Source: CAZDCD01 sp964503885 (GTDB taxonomy: Bacteria > Bacteroidota > Bacteroidia > Bacteroidales > UBA10428). Taken from it: a stretch of 64,000 nt of DNA. Each line of letters starts with the position of its first letter. The first letter of the stretch is position 1. The notes below the pieces were generated by a model. That model was not told where the DNA came from and searched no databases. It worked only from the letters and a program-made list of their open reading frames with translations. The translations under genes and the position numbers were made by a program. Positions 24,246 to 32,687 of the stretch are shown piece by piece. The stretch lies in contig CAZDCD010000007.1 in NCBI GenBank assembly GCA_964503885.1, positions 1 through 64,000 on the forward strand. The letters are read 5' to 3'.

Positions 24246-26909
24246 ATGTTTAATTCATTGCGATACAGGTTTTTATTCTGGCTGATAGCCTTTGTTCTTT
24301 TTACCGCTTCGCTGACAATTCCATTAAATTACATTGTACAGGCTAGAAAAGACAGGATAAATTATGTTGTTGATGAAATCAAATCGTTGCATCTCAGCTT
24401 ATTAAAACTTTTTAAAGTATCGGATAACTTTCTGTATGCCGAAACAGTAAATCCTGTTTTTTTCATAAGCGGGAAAAGCAAATACCTGGATGAGCAGCAG
24501 ATACTGGCTGCCGAAATAAAGAAGAAGTTATTGGTGATTGATCATTCGAGGTATTCAACATCCTTCAATTACAATGCCGAAGTGGATCAGATACGCACAG
24601 ACTTCGATTCGTATTCTATTGTTTTTGACAGTCTTGTCTACCTGATTTTCAAACACGGATATAAAAATTTTGGGGTTGAAGGCGAAATGATCGATTATGT
24701 GAATACGCTCGAAAAATCCAGGGGAATTGATAAAATGCAGTTACTGCAGGTCAGAAGAAATGAAAAGGACTACTTCCTCAGGCGCGATAAATTCTATATT
24801 GAGAATTATGAAAGGCTGACCGATGGACTGATCCAGTCTGTCAGGCGGAACCGGGTTCTCTCCCGTAGCGAAAAAAGCAGAACTGTTGCGCTGGTCAATG
24901 ATTACCGGAACACGTTCCGGATGCTGGTTAACATGGAAAATAAAATTGGCCAGTCTGACAATAAAGGCCTGAGGTCTGAACTGAACGAGGAAGCCGACAA
25001 CCTTCACAAAAGTTTGTCGGTATTGTATTCTACAGCCATGACGACCCAGAAAACCCTGCTGGCAAGGTTGAAGCTCTTATATATCGGGTTTATTGTATTG
25101 GCTGTTCTCATCGCCATAATGGTGAGTTTTCTCATTTCAAAACACATTCTGGTACATCTTGAAAAATTAACAGGCTATATTTCCAAATTCACCGAAAACA
25201 ATTTCATATACAATGAAAAGCTTGAACTGAAAAATCCTTCCAATGAAATCTATCAGATATACAAGGAATTCAGAAATTTAATAGCACAATTGTATATACG
25301 TGAACGTCAGAGAGATAAGGCACTCCATACCGCCGAAGAAAACGAACTCCGTTACCGCGAACTTACCGACATGCTGCCGCAAAGCATATACGAAACCGAT
25401 GAGCTGGGCAACTTCACGTATGTCAACAAAGCATGGTATAAAAAATTCGGGTATTCCGATGAGGACATGAAGCAGGGACTGAACCTTATTGAAACTGTTA
25501 TATCGGAATCCAATGACGATATCCTCGGGAAAATAAAGCTTGAAAATTCGAATTTTGTGGCAATCAGGAAAGACGGATCAAGATTTCCTGCATCGGTTTA
25601 TTCCGATAATGTGGTTTTAGGAGACCGGCTGGTGGGTAAGAGAGGGATCATCATTGATGTAACCGAAAGGAACCTCTATATTTCTGCACTGAAAAAAGAA
25701 ACCCATAAGGCACAGACTTCCGATAAGCTCAAATCTTCATTCCTTGCCAATATGTCGCATGAGATACGCACACCCATGAATTCCATCATTGGTTTTTCAA
25801 GTTTGCTTGGAGCGGAAGAAATACCCGATGAACAGAAAAAGAGCTTTGTGAATTATATTCGGTCGAGCGGGGAACTGCTTATGAATCTCATCGATGATAT
25901 CATTGATATTGCCAAGATAGAGGCCGGTGAGATTAAGGTCAGCAAGAAAGAGTGCAATGTTACCGAAATGATGTATGAGTTGTACAAAACGTTCGATGAG
26001 ATTAAGAATAATGTCGGGAAAACTCATATTTCACTTAAAATAAAGACGATAACAGGTGATTTTACCATCAAGACCGATCCATTCAGACTTAAGCAGGTCA
26101 TGTCGAATCTCATCAGCAACGCCATAAAGTTTACTGATAAAGGCAGCATTGAGTTTGGATGCAACCTGAAAAACGAAAAATTTGTAGAGTTTTATGTCAG
26201 GGATACCGGAGTAGGCTTATCAAGAGACGAGATAGGCATTATTTTTGAACGGTTTAAACGAACCACCCATTCTGAAGAACAGAACATTGTGGGCACCGGT
26301 CTGGGACTTGCCATATCCAAAAACCTTGTGGAGCTTATGGATGGCGAAATGTGGGTTGATTCAGTAAAAGGTGGAGGCACAACATTTTATTTTACACTAC
26401 CCTACATACAATCTTCGCGGATCACAGGCGAGAATTTAATATATGAAACCCTCGATGCCTATAACTGGCAGGGAAAAACAATCCTTATCGTTGAAGATGA
26501 CGAGCAGAGCTTTTATTTTCTGAATGAGCTGTTGAGAAGAACAGGGGCCAGGATTGAACGATCGGTAAACGGTGAAGAAGCGATACAACTCTGCAAAAAC
26601 ACCGACACCATCGATCTGGTACTTATGGATATTCAGATGCCCAAAGTGAACGGTTACGAAGCCACAAGGGAAATACGAAAATACCGGAATGAATTGCCCA
26701 TAATAGCTCAGACAGCATATGCCATGTCAGGTGACAAGGAAAAGAGTATCATGGCAGGGTGCGATGATTATATTACCAAACCGCTGAACATGGAGATTAT
26801 TCTTCCAAAAATCAACCAGCTCATTCACAGGCAATCGGTGCTCAGATCGGCACCAGGTAAGGTTAAAAGGATCAAAGACGAAACCCTTAAGAACGAGATC
26901 AAGCATTAA
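24246..26909 (+). CDS. membrane hybrid sensor histidine kinase (PAS-HisKA-HATPase-REC)
   Basis: 887 residues. TM1 (about 8-30) and TM2 (277-298) bracket a helical periplasmic sensor of about 245 residues. A HAMP-like linker (about 300-350), PAS domain (365-476) and HisKA domain with His505 (ANMSHEIRTP) follow. The HATPase domain has NLISNAIKFT, DTGVGLS and GTGLGLAI. The C-terminal receiver (about 744-865) has Asp795 (LMDIQMP). From the PAS onward it is closely related in plan to the kinase at 499-2328, but its sensor half differs. It lacks a DNA-binding output domain. It lies 33 nt upstream of peptidase E; a shared transcript is possible. Confidence 0.93.
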   Translation: MFNSLRYRFLFWLIAFVLFTASLTIPLNYIVQARKDRINYVVDEIKSLHLSLLKLFKVSDNFLYAETVNPVFFISGKSKYLDEQQILAAEIKKKLLVIDHSRYSTSFNYNAEVDQIRTDFDSYSIVFDSLVYLIFKHGYKNFGVEGEMIDYVNTLEKSRGIDKMQLLQVRRNEKDYFLRRDKFYIENYERLTDGLIQSVRRNRVLSRSEKSRTVALVNDYRNTFRMLVNMENKIGQSDNKGLRSELNEEADNLHKSLSVLYSTAMTTQKTLLARLKLLYIGFIVLAVLIAIMVSFLISKHILVHLEKLTGYISKFTENNFIYNEKLELKNPSNEIYQIYKEFRNLIAQLYIRERQRDKALHTAEENELRYRELTDMLPQSIYETDELGNFTYVNKAWYKKFGYSDEDMKQGLNLIETVISESNDDILGKIKLENSNFVAIRKDGSRFPASVYSDNVVLGDRLVGKRGIIIDVTERNLYISALKKETHKAQTSDKLKSSFLANMSHEIRTPMNSIIGFSSLLGAEEIPDEQKKSFVNYIRSSGELLMNLIDDIIDIAKIEAGEIKVSKKECNVTEMMYELYKTFDEIKNNVGKTHISLKIKTITGDFTIKTDPFRLKQVMSNLISNAIKFTDKGSIEFGCNLKNEKFVEFYVRDTGVGLSRDEIGIIFERFKRTTHSEEQNIVGTGLGLAISKNLVELMDGEMWVDSVKGGGTTFYFTLPYIQSSRITGENLIYETLDAYNWQGKTILIVEDDEQSFYFLNELLRRTGARIERSVNGEEAIQLCKNTDTIDLVLMDIQMPKVNGYEATREIRKYRNELPIIAQTAYAMSGDKEKSIMAGCDDYITKPLNMEIILPKINQLIHRQSVLRSAPGKVKRIKDETLKNEIKH

Positions 26910-26942
26910 TTTTGCTGTTTAGTCTTCTTTACAGATTTAAAA

Positions 26943-27668
26943 ATGAGGCTTCTACTGTTCAGCAACTCCACGAATTCAGGCGAAGGATATCTTCAATATC
27001 CGCTTCCACATATTTACGATTTTCTCGGTGCGGATTGTAAAGCTGTGTTGTTTGTACCCTTTGCGGGGGTAACCATTGATTTTGATTCCTATACTGGGTT
27101 GGTGAACGAAAAACTCGGAACTATAGGAATTCACGCATCGTCAGTGCATCAAACGAAGAATCCTGTGAAAGCGGTTCATGAAGCCCGGGCTATTGTGGTC
27201 GGAGGAGGAAATACATTCAGGTTGCTTACATTACTGCAGGAAACCGGACTTTTTCCGGCAATTCGTGAAAGGGTACTTGCCGGGATCCCTTATGTTGGCT
27301 GGAGCGCAGGGGCAAACCTGGCCTGTCCGACTATATGTACTACAAATGATATGCCTGTCATCCAACCCGAAAATTTCAGGGCATTTAACCTGGTCCCTTT
27401 CCAGATAAATCCCCATTATCTTGATTCAAATCCGACAGGTCATGCCGGCGAAACCCGTGAAGCAAGAATTAACGAATTTATTGAACTAAATACGGGGATT
27501 TATGTAACAGGATTGCGTGAAGGTACTTTCTTCAGGATTGAACAGGGAAATATTCAGTATTATGGGAACAAGACGTTGAGAATATTTAGAAAAGGAATTC
27601 AACCTTACGAACTCCATCCTCACGATGACATGCAGTTCCTGCTTAAAAAAACAGCAGCAATAAAATAA
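26943..27668 (+). CDS. pepE: peptidase E (alpha-aspartyl dipeptidase)
   Basis: 241 residues of the S51 family. It shows the start RLLLFSNSTNSGEGYL, the VVGGGNTFRLLTLLQETGL segment, and the nucleophile elbow GWSAGANLACPTICTTNDMP with the catalytic serine. Peptidase E hydrolyses dipeptides with N-terminal aspartate in the cytoplasm. A conserved QINPHYLD lies further on. It follows a hybrid kinase in the same direction with a 33-nt gap, but there is no functional link beyond position. Confidence 0.95.
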   Translation: MRLLLFSNSTNSGEGYLQYPLPHIYDFLGADCKAVLFVPFAGVTIDFDSYTGLVNEKLGTIGIHASSVHQTKNPVKAVHEARAIVVGGGNTFRLLTLLQETGLFPAIRERVLAGIPYVGWSAGANLACPTICTTNDMPVIQPENFRAFNLVPFQINPHYLDSNPTGHAGETREARINEFIELNTGIYVTGLREGTFFRIEQGNIQYYGNKTLRIFRKGIQPYELHPHDDMQFLLKKTAAIK

Positions 27669-27832
27669 AGTGATGCAATCTTTGTTTTAAAATTAAAACA
27701 ACTCTTACCTTACCTGTTCAGGCAGAAAAGATAGGAATAATATGGGGTATCTGTGTGTACAGAAAATCTGATTTTTCTTTTCACTCTTATCCCCAAATTG
27801 CTAATATTGTACCAGTTTTCAAGAATGCGGGT

Positions 27833-30475
27833 ATGAAGAAATACAGGTGGTTACTGATTGCATTGTTGTCGTTTTTTTTGATCTGTCTGATTACCGGATT
27901 TATTTTCACGCTTTCATATGAGAATACGGTTATAAGGTATATTAAACGATACCTTGACAAGCATCTGATTACCGAAGTCGAAATCAGCAAAATTAATTTT
28001 TCTGTGTTTAAAAGGTTTCCAAATGCCTCGGTTGAATTAAAAAACGTGATGGCTAAATCAGGCCTGGGTATTTCAACTTCCGAATTTTTACCTTCTTCAG
28101 CCGATACATTGCTTTTTGCCAGATCGGTTTTCTTTGAGTTCAGCATTCCGGGTATTATCAGGGGGGATTACGGGTTGAAGAACCTTCGGATCGCAGATGC
28201 AAAATTAAATCTGCTGGCTGACCGGAAAGGAAATACAAATTACCTGATCTGGAAAAGATCACAGAAAGATACAGGCGAATACAACATCAAATTGCAGAAT
28301 CTTGTGCTTTCAAATATCCTGATCAGCTATACCGATCTTCGGAACCAGGTGCAGATCGAGACACATTCGAAAAAGCTTGCGGTGAAAGCAAAATTTACCG
28401 ATAAGGGAAATCACCTCTTGGTAAGAGGTTATGTTTCATTATTGCATCTGGGTATCGGAAAAGATGTGAGTTATTCCGGTAAGTATATTCTGGCCGATAT
28501 TGACCTGTTTTTTAACAAAACGGACTACCGGTTTAATCCGAGCAGTTTACTTTATGGCAAAACAATAGTATATTTCGAGGGAAACATAAGAAACGCTGCA
28601 CAGACCACAATAAATCTTTCAATCAATTCCGATAAGGCTAATCTTGAAGATTTGTCGGAATTTGTTCCAGTTCCGTTAACTGCAATAAGGGAAGATTATG
28701 AGATATCCGGCCTGGCAGATATAAAAGGCACGCTAACCGGACCGGCAGGGAGGAACGCAATTCCCCGTATTCATTTTAACTTCGGGATAAACAAAGGGAT
28801 TATACAGAATCGGCATAACCGCAGAAAAATAACAGCTTTAACTCTTGACGGGATTTATACAACAGGCACATCAGGCAAAGTACGGATATCGGAATTGAAC
28901 CTTAAGGGATTCTCTGCACAACTTGGCAAGAGTATGCTTACCGGTGCTGTGAAATTCATCGGATCAGATCCCACCTCTGTTGAAGGATCTTTCTCAGCGG
29001 ATTGTTTGGCGGAGGAACTGAAAGATTTTCTGAATCTGGACACGCTGCAGGAAGTTTCCGGAAGAATTAAGGCTGAAATAGGGCTCAGCGGTAGGTTGAT
29101 GCGGTTGGGAGAAATGAAAGGGAGCGATTTCTGGCCGCTTCTTAAAAAAGGCAGGATAACCGTATCGGATCTGTCATTCAGATACACGAATGCCAGGAAT
29201 GCATGCAGGCAGGTAAACGGTACTGTGCTGGTAGATGACAATATTCAGTTCAGGGACTTTTCATGGTTTCTGGGCAACAGTGATTTTACGGCTAATGCTG
29301 TTTTTAAAGGATTACCCGAATACCTGAACAAGAAGGGGAGCTGCGATGTGGAAGCCGAATTTCATTCAAACCGTTTAGACCTGAATTCAATACTTCCTGA
29401 GGCTGAATCCGATACCGGTTCAGTGCCTGTTAAATTTCCTGCCGATTTTACCGGCAGGGTCAATTTTACGGTAAATACTTTCATATTCAGAAAATTTGTC
29501 GCCAAAAATGTTACAGCTTCGGGTACATATATTCCAAAGAAAATCCGGTTCCACTATTTTAAGCTGATAATTCCCGACGGATATGTTGAGGGATCGGCAG
29601 ACATCAGGCAGCTGGATAATCTTAAATTTGCCGTGGATTGCTCCTCTGAGCTTTATGAAGTGGATATTCAGAAATTATTTTATGCTTTTAATAATTTCGG
29701 ACAAGACGTAATTCTTGATGAAAACCTGAGAGGAAAACTTACCGGAAATATAGATTTCAATGCATTGTGGGATAAGCGGATCAATTTTGAGGGAAGTACT
29801 ATAACCGCCAAGTCTGATTTTGAGATTGTTAACGGAGAATTGCTCAATTATGAACCGATGCTGGGCTTATCAAAGTTTATTGCCGTGGATGAATTGAGAA
29901 ATATCAAATTCAAAACACTAAAAAATCAGATACTGGTTGCCGATCAGAAGGTGATTATTCCGGAAATGGATATCCATTCTTCGGCATTCAATATCAAAGG
30001 CTCGGGTATACATAAATTTGACAATAGCTACGATTACAGGATTCAGGTTGAACTCAACGAACTTCTCACCAGGAAAGCCGGTAAAAAGCGCGCCGAAATC
30101 GATAAATTTGGTGTCATCGAAGATGACGGACTGGGTGGAATACGAATACCCATTAAAATAATAGGAAAAGGCACGGAATATGAGGTTTCACTCGATAAAA
30201 AAAAGGCACTGGGGATCTTCAGGAAGAATATTTCGGAAGAGAAAGAAGAAATGAAAAGATTGCTGAAAAACGACAATGGCGGGAATGATGAAATTAATCC
30301 GGATGCAGATCCAAACAAGCGATTTATTATTGAGTGGGATGAGGGGAATGATAAAAAAGATTTTAAATTTGATAAGAAAGAACAGAAAACAAACAAAAAG
30401 CCGGAGTTTATTATTGAATGGGATGATGAGGATGATGTACAGAAAAGCGATTCATCCGGCAATAAGGAATATTAA
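27833..30475 (+). CDS. AsmA-family envelope protein with acidic FIIEWD-repeat tail
   Basis: 880 residues from ATG 27833. That codon places the signal anchor (LLIALLSFFLICLITGFIF) at the N-terminus; an upstream GTG at 27755 would put 26 non-family residues before it. The long body has AsmA/TamB-like repeated beta-strands, with an N-terminal AsmA region and an AsmA_2-like C-terminal region (LRGKLTGNIDFNA, and GSGIHKFDNSYDYRIQVEL). Such proteins bridge inner and outer membranes and may move phospholipids. The last 60 residues are highly charged and contain two copies of FIIEWD(E/D), about 30 residues apart. The histidine kinase gene starts 11 nt after the stop. Confidence 0.82.
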   Translation: MKKYRWLLIALLSFFLICLITGFIFTLSYENTVIRYIKRYLDKHLITEVEISKINFSVFKRFPNASVELKNVMAKSGLGISTSEFLPSSADTLLFARSVFFEFSIPGIIRGDYGLKNLRIADAKLNLLADRKGNTNYLIWKRSQKDTGEYNIKLQNLVLSNILISYTDLRNQVQIETHSKKLAVKAKFTDKGNHLLVRGYVSLLHLGIGKDVSYSGKYILADIDLFFNKTDYRFNPSSLLYGKTIVYFEGNIRNAAQTTINLSINSDKANLEDLSEFVPVPLTAIREDYEISGLADIKGTLTGPAGRNAIPRIHFNFGINKGIIQNRHNRRKITALTLDGIYTTGTSGKVRISELNLKGFSAQLGKSMLTGAVKFIGSDPTSVEGSFSADCLAEELKDFLNLDTLQEVSGRIKAEIGLSGRLMRLGEMKGSDFWPLLKKGRITVSDLSFRYTNARNACRQVNGTVLVDDNIQFRDFSWFLGNSDFTANAVFKGLPEYLNKKGSCDVEAEFHSNRLDLNSILPEAESDTGSVPVKFPADFTGRVNFTVNTFIFRKFVAKNVTASGTYIPKKIRFHYFKLIIPDGYVEGSADIRQLDNLKFAVDCSSELYEVDIQKLFYAFNNFGQDVILDENLRGKLTGNIDFNALWDKRINFEGSTITAKSDFEIVNGELLNYEPMLGLSKFIAVDELRNIKFKTLKNQILVADQKVIIPEMDIHSSAFNIKGSGIHKFDNSYDYRIQVELNELLTRKAGKKRAEIDKFGVIEDDGLGGIRIPIKIIGKGTEYEVSLDKKKALGIFRKNISEEKEEMKRLLKNDNGGNDEINPDADPNKRFIIEWDEGNDKKDFKFDKKEQKTNKKPEFIIEWDDEDDVQKSDSSGNKEY

Positions 30476-30486
30476 AAACATTTAAA

Positions 30487-31641
30487 TTGAATATTTATAC
30501 CCAAAAGATACGTTGGAAGTTTCTTCTCTTTTTGAGTGCAGTGTTTATTGGTGTCAGTTCGCTTTGGTATACCAGCAGACTTGTGAAAAATCTGGCCGCA
30601 GAAGAGAGGAAGAAGATAGAAATATGGACTGAGGCACAAGAGTATATCACACGGGAAGAATCAATTGACCAACTTGGGTTCTATCTGAAAATTATTGAAG
30701 GTAATGAAAGCATTCCGGTTATTGTAGTCGATTCCAGTGATAACGTATTGTTCTTCAGGAATCTTGATTCAACGCTGACATCAAATCCATTATATATCCG
30801 CAAAAAGCTGCATAAGCTTAAACAGGAGCAGGAACCAATACTCATCAATATCTCCGATAAAGAAAAGCAATACCTGTATTACGATAAATCGACCATCATC
30901 ACCAGGCTCACCTATTATCCTTATGTTCAGCTTGCTATTATCCTGCTTTTTATTATAGTGTCTTATTTTGCTTTCAGTGCTTCCCGAAAAACCGAACAAA
31001 ATAAGGTATGGGTCGGTCTGTCGAAAGAAACTGCCCATCAGCTGGGTACACCGATATCATCGTTGCTTGCCCTGCTTGAGATTATGAAAAATAAATCGGG
31101 TGAGAAAGACATGCTTCTTGAATTTGAAAAAGATATCAAACGGCTTGAAAAAATCACCGAACGGTTTTCAAAAATCGGCTCGAAACCATTGCTGAACAAA
31201 GAAAACATTCAACAGGCCATAATTCGTGCCATCAATTATCTGAAGACACGTTCTTCAGGAAAAGTGAACTATGTGCTTCATCTTCCACATGATGAACTTC
31301 TGGTACCGCTGAATCCAGAACTATTTGAGTGGGTAATTGAGAATGTGTGTAAAAATGCCATCGATGCTATCGACGGGAACGGGAGCATTGAGATTACCAT
31401 TGCAGATCATACACAGGTCGTTTATGTGGATATTACAGATACCGGCAAAGGAATTCCCAAAAACAAATATAAAACCATTTTTAAGCCCGGTTACACCACA
31501 AAAGAGCGCGGATGGGGATTAGGATTATCGCTTTCCAAGAGGATTATTGAGGAATATCACGACGGAAAAATCTTTGTCAATGATTCGGAGGTGGGCAGGG
31601 GCTCGAAAATCAGGATTGTTCTTAAGAAGAATCATACATAA
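30487..31641 (+). CDS. sensor histidine kinase with short periplasmic domain
   Basis: 384 residues. TM1 (about 12-29) and TM2 (about 145-164) enclose a periplasmic domain of about 110 residues. The H-box is divergent, KETAHQLGTP with His184, a form seen in a Bacteroidota kinase subfamily. The HATPase domain has NVCKNAIDAID, DTGKGIP and the lid GWGLGLSLSKRI. No PAS, HAMP or receiver is evident. The start is TTG at 30487, 11 nt after the AsmA-like gene; there is no ATG before TM1. No response regulator gene is nearby, so it is an orphan within this window. Co-transcription with the AsmA-like gene is likely. Confidence 0.9.
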   Translation: MNIYTQKIRWKFLLFLSAVFIGVSSLWYTSRLVKNLAAEERKKIEIWTEAQEYITREESIDQLGFYLKIIEGNESIPVIVVDSSDNVLFFRNLDSTLTSNPLYIRKKLHKLKQEQEPILINISDKEKQYLYYDKSTIITRLTYYPYVQLAIILLFIIVSYFAFSASRKTEQNKVWVGLSKETAHQLGTPISSLLALLEIMKNKSGEKDMLLEFEKDIKRLEKITERFSKIGSKPLLNKENIQQAIIRAINYLKTRSSGKVNYVLHLPHDELLVPLNPELFEWVIENVCKNAIDAIDGNGSIEITIADHTQVVYVDITDTGKGIPKNKYKTIFKPGYTTKERGWGLGLSLSKRIIEEYHDGKIFVNDSEVGRGSKIRIVLKKNHT

Positions 31642-31695
31642 GCATGCCTGAGATAAACTGCACTCGTTCGGATAATCACTTAATCAGCACCATTG

Positions 31696-32076
31696 ATGAA
31701 CAGGTTCTTTTTTAAAAGGGAAGAACGTCTTAAAAGCGAGAAACAGATCGGCCGGTTGTTTGCCGAAGGGAAAACATTCTCAGTTCCTTCGTTCAGAATA
31801 TTTTACCTTCCTGCGGAGACCGATCTCAAATACCCGGCACAAATCCTCATTTCAGTTTCCAAAAGAGTGTTTAAGAACGCAGTGACCAGAAACCTGCTTA
31901 AAAGAAGAATGCGGGAAGCCTACCGGTTAACTAAGAAGCCCCTCTATGACAACCTCACTGTGAAGAATAGAAAAATAGTGCTGGCATTGCTCTATACCGG
32001 AAAGAAAGTGGAAAATTATCAGGCTATTGAGGAGAAAATCAAAAAAATCATCCATCAACTGATCAACAGGATTTGA
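31696..32076 (+). CDS. rnpA: ribonuclease P protein component
   Basis: 126 residues, the usual size. The RNR motif region reads KRVFKNAVTRNLLKRRMREAYR, and the N-terminal FFKREERLKSEKQIGRLFAEGK is typical. It binds the RNase P RNA and helps process tRNA 5' ends. ATG 31696 is chosen over a TTG one codon earlier. Unusually there is no rpmH upstream or yidD downstream; the genes that often flank rnpA in other phyla are missing here. The following 440 bases are non-coding and carry repeat elements. Confidence 0.95.
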   Translation: MNRFFFKREERLKSEKQIGRLFAEGKTFSVPSFRIFYLPAETDLKYPAQILISVSKRVFKNAVTRNLLKRRMREAYRLTKKPLYDNLTVKNRKIVLALLYTGKKVENYQAIEEKIKKIIHQLINRI

Positions 32077-32464
32077 TTATTTCCAGTAGATCATGATTAA
32101 AATTGATTACAGTACGAATTGGATTTCCATATAGAACCAAAAATGACAAGGTAAAAACTGTTTTGTCTTCACCAATAATGGAATTAAACATTTCACAGCC
32201 TCATCCAATTGATAATTCCTTTGAGATAAAAAAGAGCGAAGGCCCTGACCTGTGAAATGCTGGCAAAGCCAGCCATGCGAAGCATGATTTCACAGGTCGG
32301 GGAAGCATCGTTTTGCCTTGATTCTTTTGCCCGTCTGCCGGTAGGCAGGATCCTATTCTCATTCAAGGAGAAAAGGATAAAGGTGAATTATTTAAGTTCT
32401 AATGAGTAATTAATAAGCTAATCATTGTTGAATTTAATTCATATCAACTTAATGTATCCTTAAC
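32077..32464. other. intergenic region with palindromic elements and no gene
   Basis: No plausible coding sequence was found. It holds the three-way junction at 32243-32302, the CTGCC-GGTA-GGCAG hairpin at 32335-32348, and imperfect outer repeats (CCTTGATTCTTTT at about 32318 against AAGGAGAAAAGG at about 32365). Together they look like a small degenerate palindromic mobile or repetitive element. Confidence 0.5.
32243..32302. repeat. perfect three-way-junction palindromic element
   Basis: A 16-bp outer stem pairs 32243-32258 with 32287-32302 (one G-T wobble). Inside are two adjoining hairpins: GCTGGC-AAA-GCCAGC (32259-32273) and CATGC-GAA-GCATG (32274-32286). Every base is paired except the two triloops. 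The junction contains no linker bases at all. Confidence 0.85.
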
Positions 32465-32493
32465 TTTGGATACAACATTCGGCCTTAAATTTG
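32465..32493 (+). promoter_or_regulatory. candidate promoter of the small acidic ORF
   Basis: TTTG (32465-32468) and TAAATTTG (32486-32493) are 17 nt apart, close to the Bacteroidota promoter layout. A start site near 32500 would give a leader of about 20 nt before the ATG at 32521. Confidence 0.45.
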
Positions 32494-32520
32494 TACTTTA
32501 GAAATTAATGAATAGCAAGA

Positions 32521-32685
32521 ATGAAAAGCCAAGAAATGTTGCTGAATGATTTGTTGGAAAAAGACGAACTGATTTCTGACTATAGCTTCTCAAGCCTTTT
32601 GCGCAATTCCGGCAGCTCAGATTTCGATGAGGATGATCTTTCCTGCCCGGACTATTTCTATCAATGGATTCAGCTAGTTCAATAA
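32521..32685 (+). CDS. small acidic hypothetical protein (54 residues)
   Basis: A 54-codon reading frame starting MKSQEMLLNDLLEKDELI, rich in Ser, Asp and Glu, with a cluster of acids (DFDEDD) and an aromatic C-terminus (DYFYQWIQLV). It has no signal peptide or membrane segment. A well-placed promoter-like sequence lies just upstream and its stop falls 2 nt before the convergent end of the GH16-like gene. I recognise no family. It is short enough to be chance, but the promoter and the clean fit between neighbours make it plausible. Confidence 0.4.
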   Translation: MKSQEMLLNDLLEKDELISDYSFSSLLRNSGSSDFDEDDLSCPDYFYQWIQLVQ

Positions 32686-32687
32686 GA

